64,000 bases of DNA. Origin: Hydrogenimonas cancrithermarum (GTDB taxonomy: Bacteria > Campylobacterota > Campylobacteria > Campylobacterales > Hydrogenimonadaceae). Positions 30,414 through 40,400 of the stretch are shown here, one piece after another; the first letter of the stretch is position 1, and every line of letters begins with the position of its first letter. The position numbers and the translations under genes are program-made. The notes under the pieces are model-generated. The model was not told where the DNA came from, made no database searches, and was given only the letters and a program-made list of their open reading frames with translations. The stretch spans positions 2,096,501 to 2,160,500 of the forward strand of contig NZ_AP027370.1 in the NCBI RefSeq assembly GCF_030296055.1, given 5' to 3'.

Positions 30414-31583
30414 CTACCAGTGGACTTCGGTCGTGAACATATATTTGGTCTGATCGACGTCATTGCCACCTTCGGCGGCGTTTGTGTCGTCGATATTGAA
30501 GATATTCGCGATGAATTTGACGTTTTTGTTATATGTATAGGCCGCACCGGCGATGATTTCATTCCGCGTCAAATCGTTGCTGTTGTATTCGAAGTTGTCA
30601 TAGCGTGCGAAAAGAGCCCACTTGTGAGTGGGGCGGAATTCGCCGTTGATCGTCCAGCCATTGTGACTTTTCTCCGTTACGTAATCTTCATAATTGACAT
30701 ACATACCGGCGATCAGAAACGATGGCTGGTTGTAGACTGCATGAAGTCCGTACCAGTTGTAGTTTTTCTGGTTGTTGATTTGACCGGTGAAAGAGAGATC
30801 GAAATATTCGTTTTCGGTGGGATGGACATGCTTTTTGCCCGTACCCAGCACGTTGGCAGTCAGACGCCACTCGTAGGACATACGGTTTCCTTCGTGTCCG
30901 TGGTGGTATCCGGCACCGTTGAAGACACCGATTTCGGAGCTGAAGTAGTCCATCTTGGTTTTGAAGTTGATACCCTGATCCGCCGAGTCGGTCAGGTGTG
31001 CGCCTTCGCCCTCTTCGATAAAGGTTTTGGCGATGGAGCGGTAGAACCAGCCGTGGTGCTCTTCCCAGTCGATCCAGGGGCGGTGGACCTGACCGAACTC
31101 GACGCCGGTGTAAGGAATGTACTCCTCCAGATTAAGGTAGATGTAGGCGTATTTGAGACGCACAACCCAGCTGCCGTCAACATCCTGAAACGTATCGAGC
31201 GTGGTGCGCATATAATCGGTCTTGTTCCAGTAGGCTTTGACCTGGAAATAGTTCCGGCGGGTTTCGAACTTGCTCTTATCGGCATTGGTGGAAGTTTTAT
31301 CGTCCGTATAGGTGTAGCCCAGATAATGGGTGCCGCTGAACTTGAGTGTGGGTACGCCGGATTTGACTTTGACGCCCAGTTTTTTGTTGATTTTGGAAAG
31401 ATCCCGCTGGCGCTCGGTATGGAGTTCCTTGGCGCTGACGAAGTCGCCCATTTCGACGCGGCCGGCACCCGGTTTGGTATAGATGGCACCCGTTTCAGTG
31501 TCCTGATAGAGTGTGATCGATGCGGCGGAGAGTGATCCCGTTACTGCTGTGATAGCGGCCAAGGAGAGAAGTGTCTTTTTCAT
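30414..31583 (-). CDS. Outer-membrane porin, paralogue 2
   Basis: 389 residues, signal peptide MKKTLLSLAAITAVTGSLSAA, then the same N-terminal segment as porin 1 (ITLYQDTETG, GDFVSAKE), but with a different barrel. It has alternating strands rich in Tyr/Trp, with HRPWIDWEEHHGWFYRS near residue 165, and ends in EVHW (terminal Trp). It lies 148 bases downstream of pstS on the same strand without a promoter I can recognise, so it is likely co-transcribed with pstS through a structured spacer. Phosphate or a phosphorylated compound is the likely cargo by context only. Confidence 0.82.
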   Translation of the reverse strand: MKKTLLSLAAITAVTGSLSAASITLYQDTETGAIYTKPGAGRVEMGDFVSAKELHTERQRDLSKINKKLGVKVKSGVPTLKFSGTHYLGYTYTDDKTSTNADKSKFETRRNYFQVKAYWNKTDYMRTTLDTFQDVDGSWVVRLKYAYIYLNLEEYIPYTGVEFGQVHRPWIDWEEHHGWFYRSIAKTFIEEGEGAHLTDSADQGINFKTKMDYFSSEIGVFNGAGYHHGHEGNRMSYEWRLTANVLGTGKKHVHPTENEYFDLSFTGQINNQKNYNWYGLHAVYNQPSFLIAGMYVNYEDYVTEKSHNGWTINGEFRPTHKWALFARYDNFEYNSNDLTRNEIIAGAAYTYNKNVKFIANIFNIDDTNAAEGGNDVDQTKYMFTTEVHW

Positions 31584-31669
31584 TGTGGTTGTTTCCTTTC
31601 AAAGATTTTTTTCGGTTTGATTTTGGTTCATCAGGCATTCCGCCCGTCAGGGCGTCTGCCACGGAAGGG

Positions 31670-31726
31670 GCTGGCTTCGGTGGCACAGTGCCCAGTGTAG
31701 GGCGGCGGGCTTTGCCCGACGGCCCT
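31670..31726. repeat. Structured spacer element B (pstS-porin 2)
   Basis: Contains a hairpin with CGGGC-TTT-GCCCG core and outer AGGGC/GCCCT pairing, preceded by GCACAGTGCCC and GTGTAG. Similar in order to element A in the pstA-pstB spacer. Between pstS and the porin it could reduce read-through, keeping PstS in excess. Confidence 0.45.
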
Positions 31727-31731
31727 GTATT

Positions 31732-32727
31732 TCAATAGATTCCGTGCTCTTTCCAGTAGTCTCGGATCATCGTTTTGGTCTCTTCGGGCAGGGGGATATA
31801 GCCCAGTTTTTTCGCCTCTTCGTCACCGTGTTTGAAGGCGAAGTCGAAGAACTTGACCACCTCTTTGTTCATGTCCGTCGCTTCTCTTGGCAGTAGAATG
31901 AAAGTGGCCGCGACAATGGGATAGCTGTTGTCACCCGGCTGAAGTGCGAGGATCTGATAGAAATGCGTTTTCGGCGACCACTTGGCATATTTTGCTGCTG
32001 CTTTGAAGTTTTCCTCTTTCGCTTCGACCCATTTGCCGCTCTTTGTCTGCAGAACCGCCGCGCCGAAACCATTTTTCTTTTTGTAGGCGTATTCGACGTA
32101 TCCGATGGAGTAGGGGTTTTGGGAAATGAGGCTGGAGACCCCTTCGTTGCCTTTACTGCCCAGACCGACTGGCCAGTCGAGCGCTTTGCCGATGCCCACG
32201 TTGTCTGCCCAGTCGCTGCTGACGTGTGACAGGAAATAGCTGAAATTGAAGGTGGTGCCCGATCCGTCGGCGCGGTGGCATACGACAATCTCTTTGTGTG
32301 GGAGTTTCAAACCCGGGTTGTCCTCGGCGATCGCCTTGTCGTCCCAATATTTGATTTTGCCCAGAAAGATGGCGGCGAGATCTCTGTTCTCGATTCTCAA
32401 TTCACCATCTTCGATACCGGGGATGTTGTAGGCCGCGACGATGGAGCCGATGACCGCCGGAAACTGATAGAGGCGTTTTTTGTCGAGTTTTTTCGGTTTG
32501 AGGGGCTTGTCGCTCGCGCCGAAGTTGACCGTACGTGCGCTGATCTGCTTGATGCCGCCGCCGGAACCGATGGACTGGTAATTAACCTGGTTGCCGCTCT
32601 TTTTCTGATAAAGATAGGCCCAGTCGAAATAGATTGGTGCGGGGAATGATGCGCCCGCGCCGCTGATGTTGGCCGCGCTTGCTGCGATGACACCGGCGGC
32701 GAGGGCCGCCGCTGCTTTCTTGAGCAT
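31732..32727 (-). CDS. pstS: Periplasmic phosphate-binding protein
   Basis: Captures phosphate in the periplasm for PstCAB. 331 residues from the ATG at 32727 (AAGGAGACAGA upstream; an in-frame upstream ATG at 32781 overlaps the Pho box and is rejected). Signal peptide MLKKAAAALAAGVIAASA. Mature features: GAGASFPAPIYFDWAYLY, phosphate ligands in YQSIGSGGG and HRADGSGTT, FGASDKPL, and AAIFLGKIKYWDD. It is divergent from phoU-phoB-phoR, with a two-box Pho promoter between. Confidence 0.96.
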   Translation of the reverse strand: MLKKAAAALAAGVIAASAANISGAGASFPAPIYFDWAYLYQKKSGNQVNYQSIGSGGGIKQISARTVNFGASDKPLKPKKLDKKRLYQFPAVIGSIVAAYNIPGIEDGELRIENRDLAAIFLGKIKYWDDKAIAEDNPGLKLPHKEIVVCHRADGSGTTFNFSYFLSHVSSDWADNVGIGKALDWPVGLGSKGNEGVSSLISQNPYSIGYVEYAYKKKNGFGAAVLQTKSGKWVEAKEENFKAAAKYAKWSPKTHFYQILALQPGDNSYPIVAATFILLPREATDMNKEVVKFFDFAFKHGDEEAKKLGYIPLPEETKTMIRDYWKEHGIY

Positions 32728-32766
32728 TCTGTCTCCTTGCGTTGAATCTCTGGTTCTGCCAGTGAG

Positions 32767-32830
32767 ATTATAGAATGTCACGGATACAATTCGGTTACAG
32801 TTGGTATAATGACCGTTACCAAACCGTTAC
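32767..32830 (-). promoter_or_regulatory. Tandem Pho-box promoter of pstS
   Basis: Minus strand, proximal box GTAAC-N6-GTATC, ten bases, then TATAAT (32767-32772). A second box GTAAC-N6-GTAAC lies further upstream (32815-32830), so the half-sites start at 32783, 32794, 32815 and 32826, i.e. 11, 21 and 11 bases apart and all on one helix face. The outer box also lies upstream of phoU and could affect it. Confidence 0.75.
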
Positions 32831-32877
32831 CGAATCGGATTAGACTACGCTCTATATTGATGTCTAAAAGGAAGGGA

Positions 32878-33549
32878 ATGCTTTCAAATTTTCAGGAAAA
32901 GCTCGATCAGATCAACCGAATGATGACAGATCTTGCCCAGATGATTCTAAAAGGGGAGAAACTCTGTTTCGACGGCTTTAAAGCAAAAGATATGAAAGTA
33001 TTAGACGATGCACGCGACGCGGTGAAGGGGTGTCGCACCAAAGCGAACGAGATCGACAACGAAATCATCAAGATATTGGCCCTTTACGGTCCTGAAGCGA
33101 CAGAGTTGCGTGAAATGGTGGGATATCTGAAAATCACCAACGAGCTGATCAATGCGGCCGGCAGTGTTCGTTCATACGTCAAGCACAACAAATCGCTGAT
33201 CGCCGGCGATTTCGATATGGGGGCGATGGAGGCTTCGTTCGTTCCACTCCATCAAACTGCTCTAAACTCCATCACACATATGATCGAAATGTTCGATCTA
33301 GGCAAAAGCGAAGAAGAGATACGTGGACTCTACAGGTCGATCAAGGTCGAGGAATCGAAAGGGGACGACCTCTACTCAATCGTGCAGAAAGATATTTCCG
33401 AAATGCTTTGCCATATCGACGTCGATCCGCTCGACTTCATGACGGTGCTCAAACTCGCCAGAAAGCTCGAGCATATCAGCGACCATGCGATCAACGTGGC
33501 CAAGTTGTTGCTTTTCATAAAGACTGGCGGAGAATTGGAGAGCTACTGA
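32878..33549 (+). CDS. phoU: Phosphate signalling protein PhoU
   Basis: Helical adaptor that links Pst transport state to the histidine kinase. 223 residues from ATG 32878 (AAGGAAGGG just upstream; earlier in-frame ATGs give extra residues without family likeness). Two three-helix repeats with metal-binding E/DxxxD-type motifs (KAKDMKVLDDARDAV; EESKGDDLYS) and LARKLEHISDHAINVAKL near the C-terminus. It is immediately followed by the regulator (TGATG overlap). Confidence 0.93.
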   Translation: MLSNFQEKLDQINRMMTDLAQMILKGEKLCFDGFKAKDMKVLDDARDAVKGCRTKANEIDNEIIKILALYGPEATELREMVGYLKITNELINAAGSVRSYVKHNKSLIAGDFDMGAMEASFVPLHQTALNSITHMIEMFDLGKSEEEIRGLYRSIKVEESKGDDLYSIVQKDISEMLCHIDVDPLDFMTVLKLARKLEHISDHAINVAKLLLFIKTGGELESY

Positions 33550-34217
33550 TGGCACTGATCGCGATCATCGAAGACGAGCAGGATCTGCTCGATCTTTTGG
33601 AGTATCACCTGCAGAAAGATGGGTATGAGACATTCGCCGCCATTTCGGTCAAACCGATCGAAAAACTACTGGAGGAGGAGACCCCGGACCTGATGATCGT
33701 CGACCGAAACCTGCCGGGGGTGGAGGGCAGCGAATTTGTCCACTCACTCAGGGAACGAGGCATCGACGTTCCCGTGATTTTTTTGACGGCGAAAGTGGCC
33801 GAACACGAAATAGAAGAGGGGTTCTTGCGCGGTGGGGACGACTACGTGACCAAACCCTTCAACGTCAAGGAGCTGATGCATCGCGTCCGTGCCGTACTGC
33901 GCCGCAGCAAGCCCGAAGAGAACGAGACCGTGACATACCGAGACATTACCATCAAACCCAAAAGCTACGAAGTTTTTGTCGCGGGGCGGAAAATCGATCT
34001 GACCCGGCTCGAGTTCAAACTTCTGCTCGAACTGGTGACACACAAAAACCTGGTTCTCAGCCGTGACCAGCTTCTGGAGCGGGTATGGGGCGACGAGGGG
34101 GAGTATCAGGACCGTACCGTCAACGTCGCGGTCAACCGTCTCAAAGAGAAGATCGACCCCGACAAGAGCAAAAACTATATAAAATCGATCCGCGGAGTGG
34201 GGTACCAGGTGTGCTGA
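33549..34217 (+). CDS. phoB: PhoB-type response regulator
   Basis: OmpR/PhoB-class transcription factor of 222 residues, probably activating the Pho-box promoters of this region. Receiver with EDE pocket, phospho-acceptor Asp52 (MIVDRNLPG), and K in DYVTKPFNVKEL. The winged-helix domain has LTRLEFKLLLELV, RDQLLERVWG and RTVNVAVNRLKEKI. The start ATG overlaps the phoU stop, and the kinase start overlaps its own end, forming a tight phoU-phoB-phoR operon. Its identity as the phosphate regulator rests on context. Confidence 0.9.
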   Translation: MALIAIIEDEQDLLDLLEYHLQKDGYETFAAISVKPIEKLLEEETPDLMIVDRNLPGVEGSEFVHSLRERGIDVPVIFLTAKVAEHEIEEGFLRGGDDYVTKPFNVKELMHRVRAVLRRSKPEENETVTYRDITIKPKSYEVFVAGRKIDLTRLEFKLLLELVTHKNLVLSRDQLLERVWGDEGEYQDRTVNVAVNRLKEKIDPDKSKNYIKSIRGVGYQVC

Positions 34218-35653
34218 AACGTCATTTCAAACTTCCGCAAATCTTTTTTATAAACTTTTTCCTTCTTCTGTTCGGGACGCTTATTATCGCGTCGTTTATC
34301 GTCTACTATTCGATCCAGCAAATCGAAGTAAAACAGTTCACCAATCAGCTCAGGAGCGAGATCGCCTACGTGCGGGCCATGCTCGACGAGGGGAAATCGC
34401 TGGAAGCGGCGGCGGCCGAAATGGGGGAGATCATGGGACGCCCACTTCGCGTGACGCTGATTTCAATGGAGGGAAGACCTCTTTTCGACAATGAAGCCGA
34501 TGTGAACACGATGGAGAATCATGCGAACCGTCCGGAAGTGATGGCGGCGAGGCGGAGGGGTTTCGGTACGGCGGTTCGCTATTCCGAAACGGTCAAAAAC
34601 GACCGTATCTACGTGGCGAAAAAAATAGTCTGGAACGGGAAACCGGCCATTTTGCGTCTTTCGGTCTCGCTGGAAACGATCATGTTCGACTTCAGGATGC
34701 TCTGGTTTCGGCTCGCCTCGGTTTTTCTGGCGGCGTTGGTGATAGGGTATCTCATCAGCCGGGCACTTCAGCGTCGTATCGATGAAGAGCTTGGAAAACT
34801 GACCGACTATCTCAAGGCGATAGCCGACAAAAACTATCAGGCAAATTTCAGTGCCGGTTTCTCGGAAGAGTTCACGACGATCGCGATATTGCTCAAAAAA
34901 CTGGCCAGGCGGCTCGAGAAGAACGAGAAGAAGAAACGCAAATACAATGCGAAACTACGTTTTATCAGCAAACAGCGCAACGACATGATCTCGGCCATCA
35001 GCCACGAGTTCAAAAATCCGGTCGCTGCGATTATGGGATATACCGAAACGCTTCTGGACGATGATGAACTTCCCAAGCCCATTCGGAGGAAATTTCTCGA
35101 GAGAATCGAGCAGAATGCCAGACGTATTACCCAAATGATTGACCGTCTCAGTTTTATGACCCGGATGGAGAGCAGTGAAATCAAACCTCAGATGAGCGAT
35201 TTCGACTTTGAAAAAGTGGTACTCGATGCGGTTCATGCGCTCGAACGGAAATATGCGGGGAGAGAGATCGTCGTCGAGGGAGAACCGGTCACGATTCATG
35301 CGGACAAGACGATGATGGAGATGGCGGTCATCAACCTGATCGATAACGCCTTGAAGTACTCCGAGGATGAGGTGAGAATCATATTGAATGAAAATGAGTT
35401 CTGCATCGTCGACAAAGGCCAGGGGATACCGGAAAAGGAGCTTGAATCGATCACCAAAAAATTCTACCGTATCGAGAAAAACAGCTGGGACAACTCGATG
35501 GGGCTCGGCCTCGCGATCGTAAAGTACATTTTGAAACTCCATCGAAGCGATTTGGTGATCACTTCGGAAGTGGGTAGAGGAACGATCATCTGCTTTTCTA
35601 TTCCTTCCGTTTGTATAATCAAAAAAAATGAAGGCTCTACCCAGTCACACTGA
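34211..35653 (+). CDS. phoR: Membrane histidine kinase, PhoR-like
   Basis: 480 residues starting with GTG at 34211, overlapping the end of phoB by 7 bases. Two membrane spans (about 12-36 and 155-178) bound a periplasmic domain of about 120 residues, larger than in E. coli PhoR, which has almost none; it may sense a signal directly. Then a HAMP-like linker, HisKA with AISHEFKNP (His265), and HATPase with NLIDNALKYSED, DKGQGIPEKE and MGLGLAIVKYILKLH. By operon it is the phosphate kinase; other ligands are possible. Confidence 0.88.
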   Translation: MLKRHFKLPQIFFINFFLLLFGTLIIASFIVYYSIQQIEVKQFTNQLRSEIAYVRAMLDEGKSLEAAAAEMGEIMGRPLRVTLISMEGRPLFDNEADVNTMENHANRPEVMAARRRGFGTAVRYSETVKNDRIYVAKKIVWNGKPAILRLSVSLETIMFDFRMLWFRLASVFLAALVIGYLISRALQRRIDEELGKLTDYLKAIADKNYQANFSAGFSEEFTTIAILLKKLARRLEKNEKKKRKYNAKLRFISKQRNDMISAISHEFKNPVAAIMGYTETLLDDDELPKPIRRKFLERIEQNARRITQMIDRLSFMTRMESSEIKPQMSDFDFEKVVLDAVHALERKYAGREIVVEGEPVTIHADKTMMEMAVINLIDNALKYSEDEVRIILNENEFCIVDKGQGIPEKELESITKKFYRIEKNSWDNSMGLGLAIVKYILKLHRSDLVITSEVGRGTIICFSIPSVCIIKKNEGSTQSH

Positions 35654-35892
35654 TTCATCGGGTTGATTGGGCAACTGCATTGTTGACTTATAAGAAAAAC
35701 CTACTTATTGACTCTCGATTTAGCTTCGATTAAAAAAACTATTGATAGACTGAAAACGTCGTATATTAGGCACTTGGAAGAGTTTTGACGTGCTTATGAA
35801 GTGCATAAGAAATGCAAAACTCTTGGGTGGTGTGGCCGTTTTTGAATGAACGCTCGACGCCCGATGGTGTAATTAAATTTCAGGAGGAGTCT

Positions 35893-36531
35893 ATGAAGCT
35901 CGGCTTTTTGGTAGACCTGGCGCTTTGCATGGGATGTAAAGGGTGTGAGGTCTCTTGTAAAGTGGAAAATGAAGTTCCGCTCAGTATGTGGCGCCTGCGG
36001 GTTAAGTATGTTGATGTGGGAACGTTCCCGGAAACGAAGCGTACTTTTACGCCGCTGCGCTGTAACCACTGCGAAAACGCACCGTGCGAGCGAATCTGTC
36101 CGGTCAGTGCACTGCACTATCTTGAAAACGGTATCGTGAATGTCGACAAAGAGCGCTGTATCGGCTGTGCGGGCTGTGTCATGGCATGCCCCTACGGTGC
36201 AATCTATATCGACCCGGAGACCAATACGGCCGACAAGTGCACCTACTGTGCCCACCGTGTCGCGGGAGGCATGATGCCGGCATGTGTCGTTGCATGTCCT
36301 GTCGAAGCGAATATCTTCGGTGACCTCGATGATCCGACCAGCAATATCAGCATGTATATCATGGAGCATCAGGGCAATGTCAAGGTTCGAAAGCCCGAGA
36401 AGAATACGCATCCGAAACATTTCTATACAAGTGGCGGCGAAGTGAACCTCAATCCGCTCGCAAGCAAGCGTGAAGAGGGATACAATCTCTTCAACAACAT
36501 TACGCATCTTAAACATGTAGGAGGTCACTAA
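35893..36531 (+). CDS. Molybdoenzyme electron-transfer subunit (four [4Fe-4S] ferredoxin)
   Basis: 212 residues from ATG 35893 (CAGGAGGAG upstream, an excellent ribosome site). Four cysteine groups of the DMSO-reductase B-subunit type: CMGCKGCEVSC, CNHCENAPCERICP, CIGCAGCVMACP, and CTYC with a later C-x3-CP. It has no signal peptide of its own, so it would be carried out by the Tat signal of the large subunit. It passes electrons between the NrfD quinol subunit and the Mo subunit. First gene of a long operon; the stop is 1 base from the next start. Confidence 0.93.
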   Translation: MKLGFLVDLALCMGCKGCEVSCKVENEVPLSMWRLRVKYVDVGTFPETKRTFTPLRCNHCENAPCERICPVSALHYLENGIVNVDKERCIGCAGCVMACPYGAIYIDPETNTADKCTYCAHRVAGGMMPACVVACPVEANIFGDLDDPTSNISMYIMEHQGNVKVRKPEKNTHPKHFYTSGGEVNLNPLASKREEGYNLFNNITHLKHVGGH

Positions 36532-36532
36532 G

Positions 36533-37432
36533 ATGGTTGAACATACTACCGCCGCGACCGATGCAATCGTAACGCTCGACGTCGCGCTCCCCGGAATCGT
36601 ATGGGGTTGGATGATTACACTCAACATGTGGGCGAAGAGTATCGGAACGGGCGTCGTACTGATCGGTGTCTATCTTTTGAAAAAATACGGAGACCGTGTC
36701 GCGAGCGTCAAAACAATGATGCCGGTGATCTCTTTCATTTTCCTGAATATTTTCCTGCTCTTCACACTGCTGGATCTTCACCAGCCGTTTAGAATGTGGC
36801 ATATCTTCTTCTATCCGCACTGGACTTCCGCCATTACCGTTGGCGCATGGTTGGCGACGATCTTTACGGGTATCATCTTTGTCATGGCCGCCGGAAAAAT
36901 TCTGAACAAGATCAACGAAGAACAGTACAACAAGCTGATGTGGGCAGCCTTTGTTTTTGCGATTCCTGTGACGCTCTATACTGCGACGATCATGGGTGAA
37001 GCCTCCGCGCGCGAATTATGGCAGACACCGACCGAACTTCTTCAGATGGCTCTTGCGGCGTTTATCGGCGGTTCCGCGACCTATCTGATTCTCGGAGTCG
37101 GAGATAGAAACGTTAAACGCGATTTGGCCATTGTGTTGGCTGTAAGTGCGACACTCTCGTTCATTGTCTATATGGGAGAGTATTATTTTGGTGCGATGAA
37201 AGCCGAAGAGGTTGCTGCGACGATCGCATTTGTCAAGGATGGTGGAGCGTATCACACCATGTTCTGGCTCGGACAGGTGATGGGGTACATCGTGCCGGTG
37301 GCACTTGTCATTTTTGCACTTCGGACACAGTCAAACAGTCTTCTCGCGCTCGCTTCCGTACTGGCCCTGGCAGGCCTTTGGATCGCCAAGCATGTCTGGC
37401 TCGTGATTCCGCAACTGTTGAACCTTAGTTGA
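36533..37432 (+). CDS. NrfD/PsrC-type membrane quinol subunit
   Basis: 299 residues with about eight transmembrane spans, typical of the NrfD/PsrC family that exchanges electrons with menaquinone. Family-like segments: GIVWGWMITLNMWAKSIGTG in the first span, HIFFYPHWTSAITVGAW and GEASARELWQTPTELLQMAL. It forms with the upstream ferredoxin and the downstream Mo protein a standard three-part complex, arranged B-C-A. The direction (quinol oxidation for reduction of a substrate, or the reverse) is not shown by sequence. Confidence 0.9.
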   Translation: MVEHTTAATDAIVTLDVALPGIVWGWMITLNMWAKSIGTGVVLIGVYLLKKYGDRVASVKTMMPVISFIFLNIFLLFTLLDLHQPFRMWHIFFYPHWTSAITVGAWLATIFTGIIFVMAAGKILNKINEEQYNKLMWAAFVFAIPVTLYTATIMGEASARELWQTPTELLQMALAAFIGGSATYLILGVGDRNVKRDLAIVLAVSATLSFIVYMGEYYFGAMKAEEVAATIAFVKDGGAYHTMFWLGQVMGYIVPVALVIFALRTQSNSLLALASVLALAGLWIAKHVWLVIPQLLNLS

Positions 37433-37451
37433 TTGAGTAGGAGAGAATAAT

Positions 37452-40400
37452 ATGATCAATGAAAATAGACGAACATTTTTAAAAGGCGCCGCGTTTACCG
37501 TTGCTGGTGCGACACTGGCCACTGGTGTATTCGAAAGTGTGGCAGAAGCTTCCAAAGAAGTGGTAACAGAGTTTACCGATACGCCTGAGAGTCTCGATTT
37601 CTACCCTCCACTCGAAAAGTGGGACAGCTTCCGTGAACTCGACGGAGATGATTGGAAACGTGGGGGTATCGACAGAAAAGGTGTTCGAAGCGAAGACAAT
37701 CCTGATGGTATTTTAGTCCATGACTACACGATCGTTCCATGCGTCTGCTCCAACTGTGAAGCGGGATGCGGCCTGACAGCTTGGGTCGACAAAAAGACGA
37801 TGACAGTAAGAAAGTACATGGGCAACCCCCTTCACAGCGGAAGCCGGGGACGAAACTGTGCAAAAGGGTATGCGGTCGAAAGCCAGATGTACGATCCGGA
37901 TCGCATTCCTTTCCCGATCAAACGTGCTCCGGGCTCCAAACGCGGTGAAGGCAAATGGGTCCGTATCAGCTGGGATCAGGCACTGAAAGAGATCGGGAAA
38001 AAGATGCATGATACGCTCAAAAGTGGTGACGAAATGAGCAAAAAGCTCATTATGTACCATGTCGGCCGCCCGAATGAAAATGGATTTTCCGGCCGTGTTC
38101 CACACACAATGGGATTGGATGGTTTCGACAGCCATACCAACATCTGTTCCGCAGGTGCACGGGAAGGTTCGATTCAATGGGCCAATGATGACCGAAACTC
38201 TCCAGATTGGGCCAATGCAAAACTGATATTCCTTCAGTCTTCCCATGCAGCGGATGCAGGGCACTACTTCCAGCAGTCTGCCGGGCTCATCGCCGATGCC
38301 CGCAAACGGGGTGCCAAAATGATCGTGATGGACCCGCGCCTGAGTAACTCGGCTGGTATCGCTGATCTTTGGTTGCCGGTGTGGCCGGGAACCGAGACGG
38401 CACTTTATCTCTATCTTGCCAACCGTGTTTTGAACGAAAAAGGCAAAAATGGCGATGACCTGATCGATCACAAGTTTGTCAAGAATTGGATCAATTGGGA
38501 TCGGCTGATGGCGAATAAAGAGTATCTGAAATTCATGGTTACAAAAGGGTATATCTCCAAAATGCCAGAAGACGAGAGCTATGAGAGTTTCATCGATGTG
38601 ATGAAAGAGCTCTACGCACCCTATACCAAGGAGTTCGTTGTCAAAGAGTGTAAACTCGAAGGACAGGAATATAAGCTGGACAAACTCTTTGAAATGTTCA
38701 TAGACGCAGGTCCACGGGTAGCCACCTATCTATGGCGTGCCGGTCCAATCGCCCATCGTGGCGGTTGGATGATCACCCGTGCCGGTTTTCTTCCATTGGC
38801 ACTCCGTGGTGCCCTTGCCGGAGATGTTGGTGGTGTCAGCTGGCACCATTGGCATGAAATTTCTGTTGGAGGCAAAGGAGACAAAGCTACTGTGGCCGGA
38901 AAGAAGCCACCGAAAGTCGATGTCTGGAATGAGCTGGCATGGCCCCCGGAGTATCCACTCAGTACCTATGAAATGAGTATGTTACTTCCCCATCTTCTGA
39001 TGGACGAAGAGTGGCAGAACAAATGGCGTGCCCGTGGTCTGAACGTTCCGACGAAACTTTCCGTTTGGATTCCGCGCATGTACAATCCGGTCTGGATTAA
39101 CCCGGACGGTTTCCGATGGATCGAGTGCCTCAAAGACGAGAGCAAAATGGAGATGACGCTGAACCTTTCGCCAACCTGGTCCGAGACCAACTGGTATTGC
39201 GACTATGTCCTGCCTGTTGGATTGGCAGGAGAACGTCACGACCAGCAGTCCGCACCGACCAAACCTGAGCGCTGGACTGCGTTCCGTCAGCCGGTATTGC
39301 GTGTTGCGATGGAAAAGATGGGATGGAAACCGAAAGTACCGTATCGTGGCACCCTCGAAGCGCATATGAAAGCGGGCCTGGGTGAAGTGTGGGAAGAGAA
39401 TGAATTCTTCGCCGAACTGCTCTGCCTCCATGTGGATCCGGACGGCAGCCTGGGGGTTCGCCAGTATTGGGAATCCGCGAAACATCCGGGACAGCCTGTC
39501 ACTGTCAAAGAGTATTACGATGCGGCTTTCAGCCTTCTTCCAAAACTTAAGAAGGCGGCCCATGCAGCATATCCTGGAAGTGAATATCCTTGCTACGAGT
39601 TCATGCGTGATAGAGGTGCGTGGACCGAGACGACGAATGTCTATCGACCGCAAGAAGAAACACTTGAATTCGACGGTACGTATTACCACGCCCACGGTCA
39701 CAAATATCATGCTGACGAAGTGGAAAGAGATCGGTTCGGTGTGCTGTGGGTCACCGACCATGAAGGACGCCGCCGCAGTATCGGTGTAGAAATAGAAGGC
39801 AAACTCTATGAAGGGTTCCATACGCCCGACAAGAAACTCGATCTCTTCTGTGAGTGGCTGATCGACTGGAAGTGGCCGGAGTATGCACTGCCAATCTACC
39901 CGCGCAATGCCCGTGAATACGACAAGATGATCCATATCGTTTCACAAGTGCACCACCGGTATATGAACGGTGAAAACGAATTTGCACTTAACACGGTATT
40001 CCGTTTGCCTTACAATATTCACACCCGTTCCGTAAACTCCAAACATTTGATGGAAATCAGCCAGAACCACAACCCGGTCTGGATCTATACTAAAGATGCC
40101 GAGCGTATGGGAATTAAGCGTGGCGATGCGGTAAAAGTTCGCATCGTTGATACCGTTAGCGGTCTGGAGAGTGGCTATTTCATCGCGATGGCGGTCCCGA
40201 CGGAAGGCACGATGCCGGGTGTTCTCGCATGCAGCCACCATGCTGGTCGTTGGAAACTAAAAAATGCGGTTGACATTCCTGGCTTCAAGCATGCGCTCGG
40301 TGTTATGGGTGTCGGTGCTCCACTGTACGAGATGACGATGGATGGAAAAGTGGGGACTTTGAAACCTAAAGAGGGAATCGAAGAGGGGATGAAATCCCGT

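Noticed and set aside
32380-32420. Repeat-derived insertion in PstS (GELRIEN-like text)
   Set aside because: It resembles low-complexity intergenic DNA, but it aligns without a gap with the normal PstS loop before AAIFLGKIKYW, so it is ordinary coding sequence.
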